Of a stretch of DNA of 64,000 nt, positions 12,037-22,362 are shown piece by piece (within the stretch, counting starts at the first letter, position 1; every line of letters starts with the position of its first letter). Position numbers and translations under genes: made by a program. This stretch comes from Typha latifolia. Taxonomy: Eukaryota > Streptophyta > Magnoliopsida > Poales > Typhaceae. The DNA lies in contig CM034104.1 of assembly GCA_019914945.1 (NCBI GenBank), positions 8,296,046 through 8,360,045 of the forward strand, read 5' to 3'. A model generated the notes under the pieces. That model saw only the letters and a list, made by a program, of their open reading frames with translations. It did no database searches and had not been told where the DNA came from.

Positions 12037-12938
12037 TATACATATAAAATGTTCTGCATATGAATACTTTGAGGAGTTCATGTAGTCATGGTAGTTCATA
12101 AAAGCACATCCTGAATATCCATCAAATCATCCATTCAAGCCAACGGATCTAATAAACTCTATATTACATTAGTTACTAGATGTAAGATAAAAAAGCAAAT
12201 TTGTTCTGTAAATCATAATCTAAGCTGCCTTTTACCCATAAAACATGTCTCTTGCAATGCAAATAAGGTCAACATTTTTCATAATTGAAGCCTTGTAGGA
12301 AACATGGATCTACCTAGAAATGAAATGTAGTAATCTCGTTCAGTTTGATTTATCTTCATAGAACTATATAAAGTATCCGAGATACAAAAATGAATAATCC
12401 GACCTTATGCACAATATTAATTTTGTTGTAAAACATATCAAATTACCCAATACATATTTAGAGAATATTTCCAACAGGGTATCTGACACACCTAAAACAT
12501 GGAAGTATCAGTTTTTCCCAGAGTAGACAAAATAATTATCTTAGCTGCAATTTATGGAACTAAAGACTCATAAACTCTAGATCAGACAGGACTTTTAATT
12601 CAAAATTTCTCTAACCAGAAGGATAAATGTTTCAAACTGTACCACCATGAAATTGGCTTAAGTATTCACCATTTCACATACTCAATATGGGGACTTAGAG
12701 AACTAGAGAACAAGGAATTCTTCACAGAACAGAAACTGGCAAATTATTAAAATTCCTAAACATTTTTAACTGAATTCTGTTTAAAGTTGTCTTCCTATCT
12801 CAGGACCAAAAGTATGACCAATATTTTGTCTTGATCATGAGAGATATAGAAGTCAAAACTGACCTAATATTTACACAATACAGTAATTAAGCAATGATTA
12901 ACATGATAAAATACAAGAGAAGTATGTCAAAAACTTAC
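12037..12938. other. NAGLU intron 3, right part
   Basis: Ordinary AT-rich intron with nothing recognised. Confidence 0.6.
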
Positions 12939-13150
12939 AACTAGAGGTGACAACATTTTGATAGTAACTCCAAGGAACTGGACGATCAACTTTCACACCC
13001 TGGTCTTCTACATGTGGAAGGGAACCAGGTGATGGGACAGAGGCCAACTGAACTCCACCAGTCTTATCCCATGAAATATGAGCACCACACCAGTACTTTA
13101 AGTACCAATGAAGACCAGATGAAAGTTCAACTGCTGTTGAAGCCTGAATC
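12939..13150 (-). CDS. NAGLU: NAGLU exon 3
   Basis: A 212-bp exon. The acceptor is TTCTAG ending at 13151, chosen over a second AG seven bases further in because only it keeps the frame from exon 2 and restores the Ile-Gln residues before [10 protein letters not shown]. The donor is GTAAGT from 12938. The peptide contains [40 protein letters not shown] and [15 protein letters not shown], matching the N-terminal domain of plant NAGLU almost residue for residue. It enters in phase 2 and leaves in phase 1 (Tyr split with exon 4). Confidence 0.95.
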
Positions 13151-13344
13151 CTAGAAGTCAACAACAAAAGGGATACAAATAAACAAGTGTTCCAGCATAA
13201 GAAGGAAACACACAACTGCTCAATATTTTTTTTAAAGTTAAAATTGTTTAGACATTTGGACCAACCCTCCCAAGAAAAGAGTCATAATAGACTCAAACTA
13301 TATGCATATAATACTCTAGAAAAATTCACTAAATATCAACCCTA

Positions 13345-13410
13345 ATGTCCACCACGAGGGAATTTCGATCCCATGACATTTGGTAGGACTAAACCATTAA
13401 ACTACAGTAG
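13345..13410 (-). repeat. Possible tRNA-derived (SINE-like) promoter boxes in NAGLU intron 2
   Basis: On the minus strand, TAGTTTAATGG (13404-13394) fits a pol III A box and GGATCGAAATTCC (13371-13359) is near a B box, followed by a CTCGTGGTGGAC tail. The spacing (about 23 bp between boxes) is short for a tRNA, and I do not see a full cloverleaf, so a tRNA gene is not claimed. Confidence 0.25.
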
Positions 13411-13833
13411 TGACCTACAACTATTCAATACTAGTGTTGTATTGAAATGAAAGAGAGTGAATTCATCATCAGAAAAATACTTAATAAATGCATATGTATG
13501 AGAAAAATGCTACTCCATTGGACTGCAAATAAGCAGAGGTCAGCCTGATAAGTGTGGAACAATCTTACTTGGAGCTCACCCTAGCTATGGAATAAGTTAT
13601 GATTTGGCTTGGACTAGTAGAACTTAGTTAAAGCTCGATCAAGCACTAAATAATATAACCTTTATTTTAAAGCATAAACTAGAGTTGAACTTTGCTTCAA
13701 GAACTTCAGCAATCAAATTAAACTCAGACGATGTGTTGGCTTGCAATAATCTCCAAAGCTCCTATAAAAATGATTCAGAAACTACAATTCAAGAGGGAAC
13801 AACAATTAATGCAAGCCAACATAAAATGCATAC

Positions 13834-13907
13834 AATATCTCTGCTGCATCACCGCTTGACTTGTCGATATTACTAATCCGAAAGCAACTCGATTCCCCGC
13901 AAATTCC
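13834..13907 (-). CDS. NAGLU: NAGLU exon 2
   Basis: A 74-bp exon with acceptor TTTGTAG ending at 13908 and donor GTATGC from 13833. It encodes GICGESSCFRISNIDKSSGD then AAEI plus two bases of Leu. The CGxxSCF cysteine pair is the expected motif after the Ser-Lys end of exon 1, and the Glu-Ile-Leu-Ile run across the exon 2/3 join matches plant homologues. It enters in phase 0 and leaves in phase 2. The intron between exons 1 and 2 is only 74 bp (13908-13981) and is itself open in frame, so a naive reading continues through it. Confidence 0.9.
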
Positions 13908-13981
13908 CTACAAAGGCACTTAGATACTATGAACTCAGTTTCAATACCATGATCACCAAGGGTGTAAGAGACATCACCCAC

Positions 13982-14194
13982 CTTGGAATCGATCTCGAAG
14001 CGGAAGCTTGAGATGTGGGTCGGAAGCAGCCTCTCGAGGACCCTTGCCGCAGCAGCCTCTTGGACCGAAGGAGGAGCTCTCTGGCTTTCCATTTTTCTGA
14101 GTAGATCCTCCATGCTTGACTTCCATGGCGATGATGCAGGTAGAAGGAGAAGGAGCAAAAGGAGATCGAGAAGCAGACGATGGTAGGCTCTCAT
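13982..14194 (-). CDS. NAGLU: NAGLU exon 1 with signal peptide
   Basis: ATG at 14194 opens a 71-codon exon ending in Ser-Lys at an AAG/GTGGGT donor. Residues 1-24 are MRAYH then a run of leucines and a small-residue PASSP end, a classic secretory signal peptide that would send the enzyme to the vacuole or apoplast. Residues 41-60 (PPSVQEAAAARVLERLLPTH) match the N-terminal domain of plant NAGLU. The enzyme hydrolyses terminal alpha-N-acetylglucosamine; the Arabidopsis homologue is needed for normal reproduction. The upstream in-frame GTG is not used as a start. The gene is minus strand and continues through five more exons to the left edge. Confidence 0.93.
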
Positions 14195-14300
14195 CACTGA
14201 AGAGTTTGGTCAGTTCTCTTCTCCCAGTATCATGGACAGAGGATCGAAGAGGGATCGAAGAGGGATCGAAGAGGGATCCGGAAGGTGGATAGGCTGCTAC
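14195..14300 (-). promoter_or_regulatory. NAGLU 5' leader / proximal promoter
   Basis: Only 106 bp separate the NAGLU ATG from the hAT-like element at 14301. The interval holds an 11-bp direct repeat (GAAGAGGGATC-type unit, about 3.5 copies, 14241-14279). I see no TATA box. The core promoter either lies in this short interval or has been displaced by or taken from the transposon. Confidence 0.4.
14241..14279. repeat. 11-bp tandem repeat in the NAGLU leader
   Basis: The unit GAAGAGGGATC recurs about 3.5 times with one early variant (AGAGGATC). It lies 47-85 bp upstream of the ATG. Confidence 0.85.
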
Positions 14301-14934
14301 TTAGACGTGATCATCTGGCGATCATCTGGCGGGGGGCCGTATTTGGGCCCGGCTTTTCAACCCAATCGGGCTTAAATATTGGCTTAAATATTTGTTCACC
14401 GCCACCCACCATTCACTCGGGTCAGGCCGAGTTTGGACCGGACTAGAATATTCTAGCCTGTTACCGCCCACTAGCCCATTACATATTGGGCTTGGGTTGG
14501 ATATAATGGCTCTAACATAATGCATTAAATATAAAAATTATTATATTTTATTGGGCCGAGTTTAATGGGCTTATATGAAGATATTTTAGTTATCTTTCAT
14601 AAAAACATACATATGTATTAATATATAGTTTACTAAATATCCAATGTGGGACTAAAATAATTATATAAATATGTATACATTATGGGTTGGGCTATAGATG
14701 AGAGTAGTAGATCGGGCTTTTGGGCCCGGCCGGGCAGGCAAAGGTTTAGCCCATGCCGCCCACTACCATATCGGACTCGGGTCGGGTCGGGCCTAAATCG
14801 GGCTCGAGTCGGGCCAGGCCTAAATCAGGCTCGAGTTGGGCCGGGCCTAAATCGGGCTCGAGCCGGGCTTAGCTCGGTTAAAACCGGTGGATTCAGGCCG
14901 AGTTTGGGTGGGTCGAGCCTAATGATCATGTCTA
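14301..14934. mobile_element. hAT-like MITE upstream of NAGLU
   Basis: Inverted ends read TAGACGTGATCAT (left, from 14302) and TAGACATGATCAT (right, inverted, ending 14934). They are flanked by GCTGCTAC (14293-14300) and GCTGCTAG (14935-14942), an 8-bp duplication with one mismatch, as hAT transposons make. The interior repeats GGGCTCGAG/GGGCCGGGC words and encodes no transposase; the Arg/Gly-rich open frame at 14682-14942 is a product of those repeats. It sits about 107 bp upstream of the NAGLU start, where it could influence transcription. Confidence 0.7.
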
Positions 14935-15224
14935 GCTGCTAGAGAAAAATAGACATGGGTGGGCCCAGTACAAGGATGTGCAGCATGAGATTTAGTTCTG
15001 AGCCCCAACATCCGCATAGAAAAGAAACATCCCATAGAAAAGAAAGGACTAGCAAGAAAAATATGTCTCCAAGAGACTAGGTGGCATCAGTTTTCACCTG
15101 AGAGAACTAGAGAGAAGAAGATTAAGATGAAGAGGTAAAGAGATCGAGGAAGAGGTAAATGCGAATAATCCTTCATACCCTAGATTAGGTCTCCACATAT
15201 ATAAAGACTAACCCTAAATTAAAC
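14935..15224. other. Decayed LTR-like DNA, left half
   Basis: Continues at 17018 once the solo LTR at 15225-17017 is removed. Read on the minus strand the joined piece has TTCGAA words, then TTTAGGGTTAG, a TATATATGTGG site and a pyrimidine-rich leader, the same order as the group G LTRs. It may therefore be a distant LTR in minus orientation. No coding sequence. Confidence 0.35.
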
Positions 15225-17017
15225 TGTGACACCCAAACCCTAAACACGTGCATGGCACGAGCCCATACGACACGTGCGTAGCACCAAACCATTTGGTTGG
15301 ATACTAACAATCAAATAAACCTGTAACAACATCATAATTTTATCCATAATATCTAGACCAAGAATAACTCAAGTCTAACTGTCAACATCATACAGATAAC
15401 CCTATCTGGGCCCCACACAGGCCACAACACATCATCAAGAGTTTTTCACAACTACATAGACACAACAAAGGTATATGCATAATTATACAAGTACAAAGTC
15501 ACCTGCTAAAATATAAGACAAGGATACAGATACACTTTGGAGAAGGTCTACTGATATATTAAATAAGATAACTTATCTGGCATATAACACTAATCACACT
15601 CTACTCCTCACTCACCGGCAAGACCTCTAAGGGAGAATCCTACTCCTCTCGTTCACTTGGGTTTTTGGGAAAGGAGAAAACAAAGAGAGTCATGAGCTAA
15701 AGGCTTAGTGAATAGACCTTACCCCGAATCAGTGATGTCAAACAGAGAGTAAATCAAGTACTGGATAATATGAATCAGAAAGAGTATCATGTCATGAATG
15801 AGTAAATGGATGTGTCCTTAATAATACATAAATAAAACATATATATAACATGTCATAACTGATAATAATACATAATCCTCGACAATGAATAAATAGGTCA
15901 CCACATCATATGATCATCATAACTCTCTTTCTAATATGACACATGATGCATGCCGACCATGATCACGTTATGATATCAAATGCAATCATATATGATGTAT
16001 ATTGACTACTCGATAATCAGGTATGTTAGATAATAATGAAATCATATGCATTTCTTAACATCACGATCATCACCGACATCCCGGTATAATATCATTATAC
16101 TAGACTACTGTGCACAGTCAACACTCGGTACCCGGTCTCAACATCATGCCCGAAGGCTCCGAGCATACTCTGCCATCGGCAAGGAGTATCTCAAATATAA
16201 CCATACCCTACCATCCGCTAAGGGTATCAACATCCATCCAGACCGGGCACCCCACATAGTTAATAGAAACCTCGTGATGATAACTCGCCACATATGCCCT
16301 AGCGAACGGCATGTGTCCGATTGTCTGTGCGCACATACTCAACTGATCTCGAACATGGGCCACGAGATATCGCATATCAGCGTCCATAATCATCACTTTA
16401 GGCACCCCTAACCCTGGCGCCTACTCGGGTATCCTCATGCTTTCTATCAGCTATTCTATCAATCACATTTCATGCTTTCCTTCTAAATGTCAGATCAAAT
16501 GCATATATCCAGTACGATAACAAGTCAATGCATAACAGGAATTTAGGTGGAATAGGAATCAAAAGAAAATAATGCAATGTAGTCTCCAACTGTATCGTCA
16601 ACACATGCATACTCATGCTAATCTATTACATGCATACTCATGCTACAGTTCAACTCGGTATACAATTATAACAGTAGAATCATCTCTAATCATCTCTATA
16701 TATATCACTAATGTACTCATATCCCAAATCAGCATAATCGAATGTATGATAAAATATGCTCGACTGTAATCATCTCTAGATAAAATCATATAATCATGCT
16801 AGAGGCCAAAACATACATGTACATCATAAATACTATAAATAATAAATACATGCATGTACATCACGACGGCGGCAGGGGCCCACCGCGCTGGCTGGCTCGG
16901 CCAGGTTGGTCGGGCCGGCGCTTGGGGCGCGTGGCGCCCATCTTTGCTGCCACTGCATGGCATGAGTTGTCGTGCCATGTAGTGCAGTTTTTTTTTACTT
17001 GGGCTTGGGTTATTACA
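15225..17017 (-). mobile_element. Solo LTR of group T (target duplication TAAAC)
   Basis: Starts TGTGACACCC and ends GGGTTATTACA, and is flanked on both sides by TAAAC (15220-15224 and 17018-17022). Sense orientation is minus, judged from T1, whose PBS follows the GTGTTACA end. It is 1793 bp, about 870 bp shorter than the copy at 29073. It carries two stem-loops at 16165-16189 and 16203-16227 whose stems (ATACTC/GAGTAT and ATACCCT/AGGGTAT) pair perfectly although their sequences differ. No internal domain remains, so it arose by LTR-LTR recombination. Confidence 0.88.
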
Positions 17018-17992
17018 TAAACAATGTCTTAAAATGACCTAAGTCAGAATGGTAATATGTGTTGGGCGTTTGAACATCCTATCGTGTGTTCTAACACATC
17101 AATGAAGATTGCTCTCAGGTTTAGACATTCGAATATTGTTCGAACGCACCAAAAATAGGTGCTCTTGGCTTGTGGCATCATAAGGTGACAATCTCATTTG
17201 ACTAGCGATCCAAGGGTGTATTCCAACTCCCAAAATGGGTGTGAGTCCAAATTTGCCCATGGATCTTGGTTCTGACTCCTAAGGTGAGAGCTAGGTCTAA
17301 TGCAGAACATTAAGGTTAAGACAGCCTTAGAATCCCACGATTGGATTTGCTTGGGCTTTGGAGGGTTGGTAGATCATGGATGGAGGCACAAAGCTACCTA
17401 TGCGAATGGTGAAATAGAGGCCAAGTAGGTGTTGGTGGTTGGCCTAGGTGATGGGTGGTATCGAGGTGGTGGTGAAGGGTGGATAATATATTTAGTGATA
17501 AAAAGAAGAAGAGAGGAGGGAGAAGGTGGACCGTCACCTAGAGATAGGTGGCACTAATCAGTCAAAAGGATAGGCAGCAAGGCGACGTGGGGTGACTGAC
17601 TGAACTTGGATGTGATACGACTCGGTCAGATTGAATCCATTCGTGGCATATTGGGTTCATTGAGATGAGTCTATTTATCTAGTTTAATTTCTTGCATTTC
17701 TTTTTGGTAGCTTCCCTATTAGTTGAGCCATAAACTCCAGTACCTACTAAATATGGACTCAACTTGTTAATTAATTAATTGAGTCTAGACTAGTTAATAA
17801 ATTATTTTAGTCGAGTCATAAGATGTATGGAGAACCCAAGCTCGACTCGGGCTAGTAGAGTTGAGTTGGTTGATCAAGTTCTGATGAAAGTCGGTCTAGG
17901 GTGGATAAATATATTGAGAAAACCCTAATTTGATCTTATCTGATAATTACAGTGGCATTGCTGCCCCTATCTCCCTCCTTGCTCTAGCCGAC
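17018..17992. other. Decayed LTR-like and unassigned DNA
   Basis: Continuation of 14935-15224 with TTCGAA/GTTCGAAC words at about 17127-17145, then unassigned sequence up to the LTR1 start at 17993. No gene seen. Confidence 0.4.
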
Positions 17993-18826
17993 TGATACAC
18001 TTAGTTAGGATCTTTTCTTATTGTCTTAGGTGTTTATTTTTATTAAAATAAAATTCTTATAGGTCGTGTTCGAACACAGGAGGGGTCGCATTCGGAAGCC
18101 CTTGCGAACGTCTGCATCAGGTTCGCAAATACAGAGAATGCATATTGTACGTTCGAACGTCTACATTGCGTTCGTACATATAGAGAACGTCTTTTGATGC
18201 GTTCGAACGTGATCGGGCACGTTCGAACGCGATCGGGCACGTTCGAACGCGATCGACGGGAATCCTCTAGAATTAGGATTTCATGTTGTTTTAGGACTTG
18301 TTGGCTAGCCACTATAAATATGTGGATGGCAACCAACTTCATTATGCTATTAGATTATTAATTTTTTGCCTCCTATCTTCTCTCTAGACTTCTTCACCAC
18401 CCTTCCACCTCTACAATTGGCAAGGTTTCTCCTAACTTCTAATCTCCCTCGATTGTCGAGCCACCCCTCTTCTTTGGAATCTCGACCACTTCGTTTTCTT
18501 CGTTTATATCCCTTAATCATATCCACCATCCACTTTCACCTCCATATCCATCAATAACTCTAACATCCACTCCACCCATCACCACCACCATCACCCACGT
18601 TATTCCGTATTTTCGTCACTGCTACAGTTCTAATCTACAAAGGGCATAAACATGAATGTTGTAGATCAAGAAGTTGTGGATCTAACCCAATTGGTTTTGT
18701 AATTTTCTGACTACTAGAGAATATTTGACGAATATTTTTCCATGATTATATGGACTGATTCTTATAATACATCCAGATCTTAGAGGAATCTTTGTGTAGC
18801 CTATTCTTTAGTTCCAGATCTTATCA
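17993..18826 (+). repeat. LTR1 copy followed by a PBS (5' LTR)
   Basis: An 834-bp LTR from TGATACACTTAG to GATCTTATCA (TGATA...TATCA ends). Within it: the TTTATTTT/AAAATAAA inverted repeat near 18030-18050, five exact GTTCGAAC palindromes between 18066 and 18255, a TATAAATA promoter box at 18313-18320, and a pyrimidine-rich leader. A primer-binding site follows at once. The element's body is gone: after about 75 bp a group T LTR fragment begins. Confidence 0.88.
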
Positions 18827-18829
18827 AAT

Positions 18830-18841
18830 TGGTATCGGAGC
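18830..18841 (+). other. Primer-binding site (tRNA-Met)
   Basis: TGGTATCGGAGC, one mismatch from TGGTATCAGAGC, the complement of the 3' end of plant initiator tRNA-Met. It sits four bases after the LTR end. Confidence 0.85.
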
Positions 18842-18902
18842 TTAACACCGATGTGCCCTCTCTGTAAAGTGCCCCCCGGCACGAGCACATGTACGCTCAT
18901 GC

Positions 18903-19440
18903 TGTAATAACCCAGATCTAATAATAATAATAATAATAATATATAAATTAAATTAAACTGAAAAAAAGAGACAAAAAGAAAGAAAAAAAATTTAGTGTTG
19001 CATGGCACGAGTTCGTGCCAAGCAGATTGTGGGCGAAAAAGGTCTCCCCTCTCTCTTTCTTTTCTCACCTCTTGGTCTCCCCTCTCTCTTTCTTTTCTCA
19101 CCTCTTGGTCTCCCCTCTCTCTTTCTTTTCTCACCTCTCTCTTTCGGTCTCTCTCACTCTTTTCTGTCTCTCAAACTCTCTTTCTCTCTCTCTCTCATTG
19201 CTATTGTTGTCAACCCACCGCCACCATCGCCGTTGCTGCCGTGCTCCCAATGCTGGTGAGCCTCCTCCTTTTTCTCTCTCTCTCTATCTCTCTCTCCCTC
19301 TCTCTATTTCTCTCTCTCTCTCGCTCACTCTCTCTTTCTCTCACTTGGGCTCAGGCTCGTCGGATCGTAATAGGATGGGTCAAACGAGCAAGGAGAAGGG
19401 GAGAGAGAGAGAGTCAAGGCAGAGTTTCTAATAATCCTCG
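18903..19440 (+). repeat. Group T LTR 5'-end fragment
   Basis: Starts TGTAATAACCC. It is followed by an AT stretch, a GGCACGAG...GTGCC block and long CT-rich tracts (including three near-identical CTCCCCTCTCTCTTTC units at 19045-19130), as in the 5' part of the group T LTRs. It ends where an LTR2 start begins at 19441. The Ser/Leu-rich open frames here are translations of CT repeats and not genes. Confidence 0.65.
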
Positions 19441-19733
19441 TGATATGATTCAGACTTCACCCATGTCGTCTCGAGCATGGATACACTTTAGGGATGTCTT
19501 TGTTTCTTATTTTAGTGTTTAATTTTTTTTTAAAATAATTTTTTTGTATGTCGCGTTCGAACGCGAGTGGAGTGCGTTCGAACGCGCTTGTGAACGCTTG
19601 CATCGGATTCGCACATCTAGAGAGTGCGAAATATGTGTTCGAACGCGGTCGACGAAAATCTACCGTTTTAGGGTTAATAATTGACATTTTTGAATTGTTT
19701 GGTTAGCCTCTAAAAGTGTGGATGGCAACCATA
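19441..19733 (+). repeat. LTR2 fragment (element B, truncated 5' LTR)
   Basis: Starts TGATATGATTCAG and contains a CTCGAGCATGGATACAC block and three exact GTTCGAAC palindromes. The promoter region reads CTCTAAAAGTG in place of TATAAATA. It is fused at GGATGGCAACCA directly to gag coding sequence, so the rest of the LTR, the PBS and the gag start are deleted. Confidence 0.7.
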
Positions 19734-20444
19734 GAAGATGTGGCGCTTCACTGGTTTCGAGCAACCAATGCCAATGAGGCTATAGAAACTTGGGCTGACT
19801 TTTGCGCCGATATCACGCGGCGATTTGGAGTGTCGAGGTATGAAGACTTTGATGCTCTCCTCTCAAAGACGGTGCAAAAGACCCCGGTTGGGGCATACCA
19901 AGAAGAATTTGAGACGATAAGTAGCCGATGCCAACCCCCATGGACGGATCAGCACTTTCATCTCTGGGCTGCGGGGAGACATACAAGTCGACGTGAGGGC
20001 TTTAAGGCCAAGAACCTTAAAGGAGGCTTTCGAAGATGCAGTGCTCATGGAAGACAAACATCGAGCCATGAAGTTACACCTAAAACAGAACTGGATGAGC
20101 CAAGAAAGTCATAATTAAGCTCAACCAACCAGAGCGGTAGGAAATGTTACCTGCGTACCAAGAACCGCTACTGCAATGGTGCCTCCTCGAGCACCCCTGA
20201 AGCACTCACAAGATGTGAAGTATGCGCTCAGAGGTCCAGGATGAGCACTCACACCTGCTCAAGTGGAGGAACGAAGAGCCAAAGGCCTATGCTTTCATTA
20301 TGATGAGAAGTTTGTACCCGGGAATCGCTGCGCTAAACCGATGGGATCGGTGATGCTAATCGATAGATTGGAGGAGGCTGAGGATGAGATTGCAGATGAA
20401 GATAAGGGTGTGGCTGGACAATAAGGAGTAGTTGAGAATGACCT
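19734..20444 (+). pseudogene. Gag capsid/nucleocapsid remnant, element B
   Basis: An open frame at about 19716-20114 has the gypsy capsid signature (ALHWFRATN, WADFCADITRRFG, YEDFDALLSKT, VGAYQEEFETISSRC). It shifts frame near 19965, and the end is scrambled. At about 20275-20335 the zinc knuckle reads CFHYDEKFVPGNRC: one Cys has become Tyr and the His has become Asn, so RNA binding would be lost. It is followed closely by the protease region. Gag normally packages the element RNA into cytoplasmic particles. Confidence 0.8.
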
Positions 20445-21000
20445 GTGGAGGACATGAAGGCCGAGATTTCCCTCCACGCCTATTCAGGGCCAAAGACTTT
20501 GCGGGTGAATGGTGTAGTCAAGAAAATCACACTGAGAATCTTGATCGACGCCGGGTCCACCCACAACTTCATTGACAAGAGGCTCCTTAGGAAGATTGGG
20601 CTTGAGCGGGAACCCATGAAAGGGTTCGATGTGATGATTAGAGATGGCACCACATTGCAGGCAATATTCTATTTGTGGAGGTGTGGAATTGAAGGTGCAA
20701 GGCCAAACTTTCACATTGGATCTTTATCCGTTGGCCTTGCGAGGTGCCGACATTGTCTTGGGACCCAATGGCTTCAAAGCTTGGGGCTAGTAACATTTGA
20801 TTTTTCAAACTTCACACTTACATTTCGGAGGAATGGTCGAAGAGTGCTGCTGGATGGGAACCAACCACGGCAAGGGCCGACGTTGCAACCATTATTGGGA
20901 CTTCCATGTGCAAGGGACCGAGCTCTACTCTTACAAATGGTTGCTGCTGAACCAGAACACTATCGAGGGAAATACCCACTGACATGCAAGAACTACTGCA
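20445..21000 (+). pseudogene. Retropepsin-like aspartic protease, element B
   Basis: The frame from about 20460 shows TLRVNGVVKK, LRILIDAGSTHNFID and GFDVMIRDGTTLQ. The Asp-Ala-Gly-Ser-Thr active-site loop is present. A frameshift near 20660 splits the domain, and the GTQWLQSLGLVTFDFSNFTL region follows in another frame. The protease processes the Gag-Pol polyprotein. It lies upstream of RT as usual for Ty3/gypsy. Confidence 0.82.
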
Positions 21001-21039
21001 GGAATTCAAGGATCTCTTCGAGGAGCCCTAAGGACCGTC

Positions 21040-22362
21040 GCTGACCTGTCGGCATGACCATCGCATTCAGATCATTCCAGGGGCTGAGCTAACAAATGTT
21101 CGGCCATATCGATACCCGCATGTCCAGAAGGAGGAGATCAGCAAATTGGTGGTGGAAATGCTCGAGCAAGGGATTATTCAACCGAGTAGAAGTGCCTTCT
21201 CATCGCCAGTGCTGCTGGTTCAGAAGAAAGACAGGAGTTGACAATTTTGCGTTGACTACTGAGCCTTAAATGTAATCACTTTCAAAGACTGATACCTAAT
21301 ACCAGTGATTGAGGAGTTGCTGGATGAACTTACATCGACTTACTTTAGCAAACTTGACTTAAGAGTAGGGTACCATCAAATCTGCGTCGACCCGGAAGAT
21401 GTGCACAAAATAGCGTTCTGAACTCATGATGGCCACTATGAGTTTCAAGTCATGCCGTTTGGGCTCACTAATGCACCAGCCACCTTCCAAGGGTTAATGA
21501 ATGACCTTTTTCGCTGACTCTTGCATTGGTACGTGCTCGTCTTTTTTGACGATATTTTAGTGTATAGCAGAAATTGGAGCGAGCATTTGCAGCATGTACG
21601 TGAGGTGTTGAATATCTTGCGACAAAACTAGTTAAAAGTCAAGATGAGCGCCTTTGGGGAGAGCCACGAATGGAGTACTTGGGACATATAATCTCAGCGA
21701 GAGGAGTGGAAGCCGATCCAAGCAAGATCAAGAATATGGTGGACTGGCTGATTCCCACTAATCAGTAGGAATTGAGGGGATTCCTTGGGTTGACGAGGTA
21801 CTACCGGCAATTCGTTGCCAACTACGGCAAGATTACTGCCTCGCTGACCTTCTTACTCAGAAAAGGAGGGTTTCAATGGACGGGCAAGGCGACGGAGGCC
21901 TTCGAAGCATTGAAGACAGCCATGTCTACCGCATCGGTTCTAGCACTACTAGATTTTAGTAAGTCCTTTGTGGTGGAATGCGACCCTTTGGGTGAGGGCA
22001 TTGGAGCTGTTTTGATGCAAGAGGGCATGCCCGTGGCATATATGAGCAAGGCATATATGCTATTTACCTACGAGCACGAAATGCTAGCAATTCTACACGT
22101 CGTCACCAAATGGCAACCCTACTTGATTGGCCGACGGTTTACTATCCACACGGACTAACATAGCTTACCCTACTTTATGGAGCAACGTGTGCACACCCCA
22201 GCGCAGCAACGGTGGGTCACGAAACTCCTTGGGTATGACTACGAACTAGTCTACAAAAAGAGGATCGAGAACCAAGCGGCTGATACCCTTTTGCGCCAAC
22301 TGGACACAAGTGAGCTCGCCTCCTTTTCAGCACCAACCCTTCCTCTATTTTCAGATATGTAG
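21040..22362 (+). pseudogene. Reverse transcriptase and RNase H, element B
   Basis: The RT core starts near 21090 ([12 protein letters not shown]) and includes the FFDDILVYS catalytic block at about 21540-21565. Several in-frame stops interrupt it (for example a TGA replacing Trp near 21239 and a TGA replacing Arg near 21420). RNase H at 21772-22362 is mostly open: GFLGLTRYYRQFVANYGKI, then VVECDPLGEGIGAVLMQ with its catalytic Asp, then YEHEMLAILHVVTKWQPYL. No integrase follows; 22363-22467 jumps straight to the 3' end of the element. Confidence 0.85.

Noticed and set aside
11750..12099. Five overlapping frames of 90-97 residues on both strands
   Set aside because: All arise from stop-poor GTGCC/GGCAC repeats at the end of the Mutator-like element; none has a recognisable domain.
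13775..13981. Extension of NAGLU exon 1 through an open intron
   Set aside because: The open frame continues past the AAG/GTGGGT donor but matches no NAGLU sequence, while splicing to 13907 restores the CGxxSCF motif and the frame into exon 3.
14682..14942. Repeat-like Arg/Gly protein (GLNRARVGP units)
   Set aside because: Product of the GGGCTCGAG repeats inside the hAT-like MITE; the repeats continue regardless of frame.
18066..18255. CRISPR-like spacing of short repeats in LTRs
   Set aside because: The GTTCGAAC words are 8-12 bp palindromes at irregular spacing inside LTRs, in a plant genome; no repeat-spacer regularity and no cas genes.
18995..19522. 175-residue Ser/Leu-rich open frame (and its overlapping frames)
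   Set aside because: It translates CT-repeat DNA of a group T LTR in several frames at once; no domain and no codon bias.
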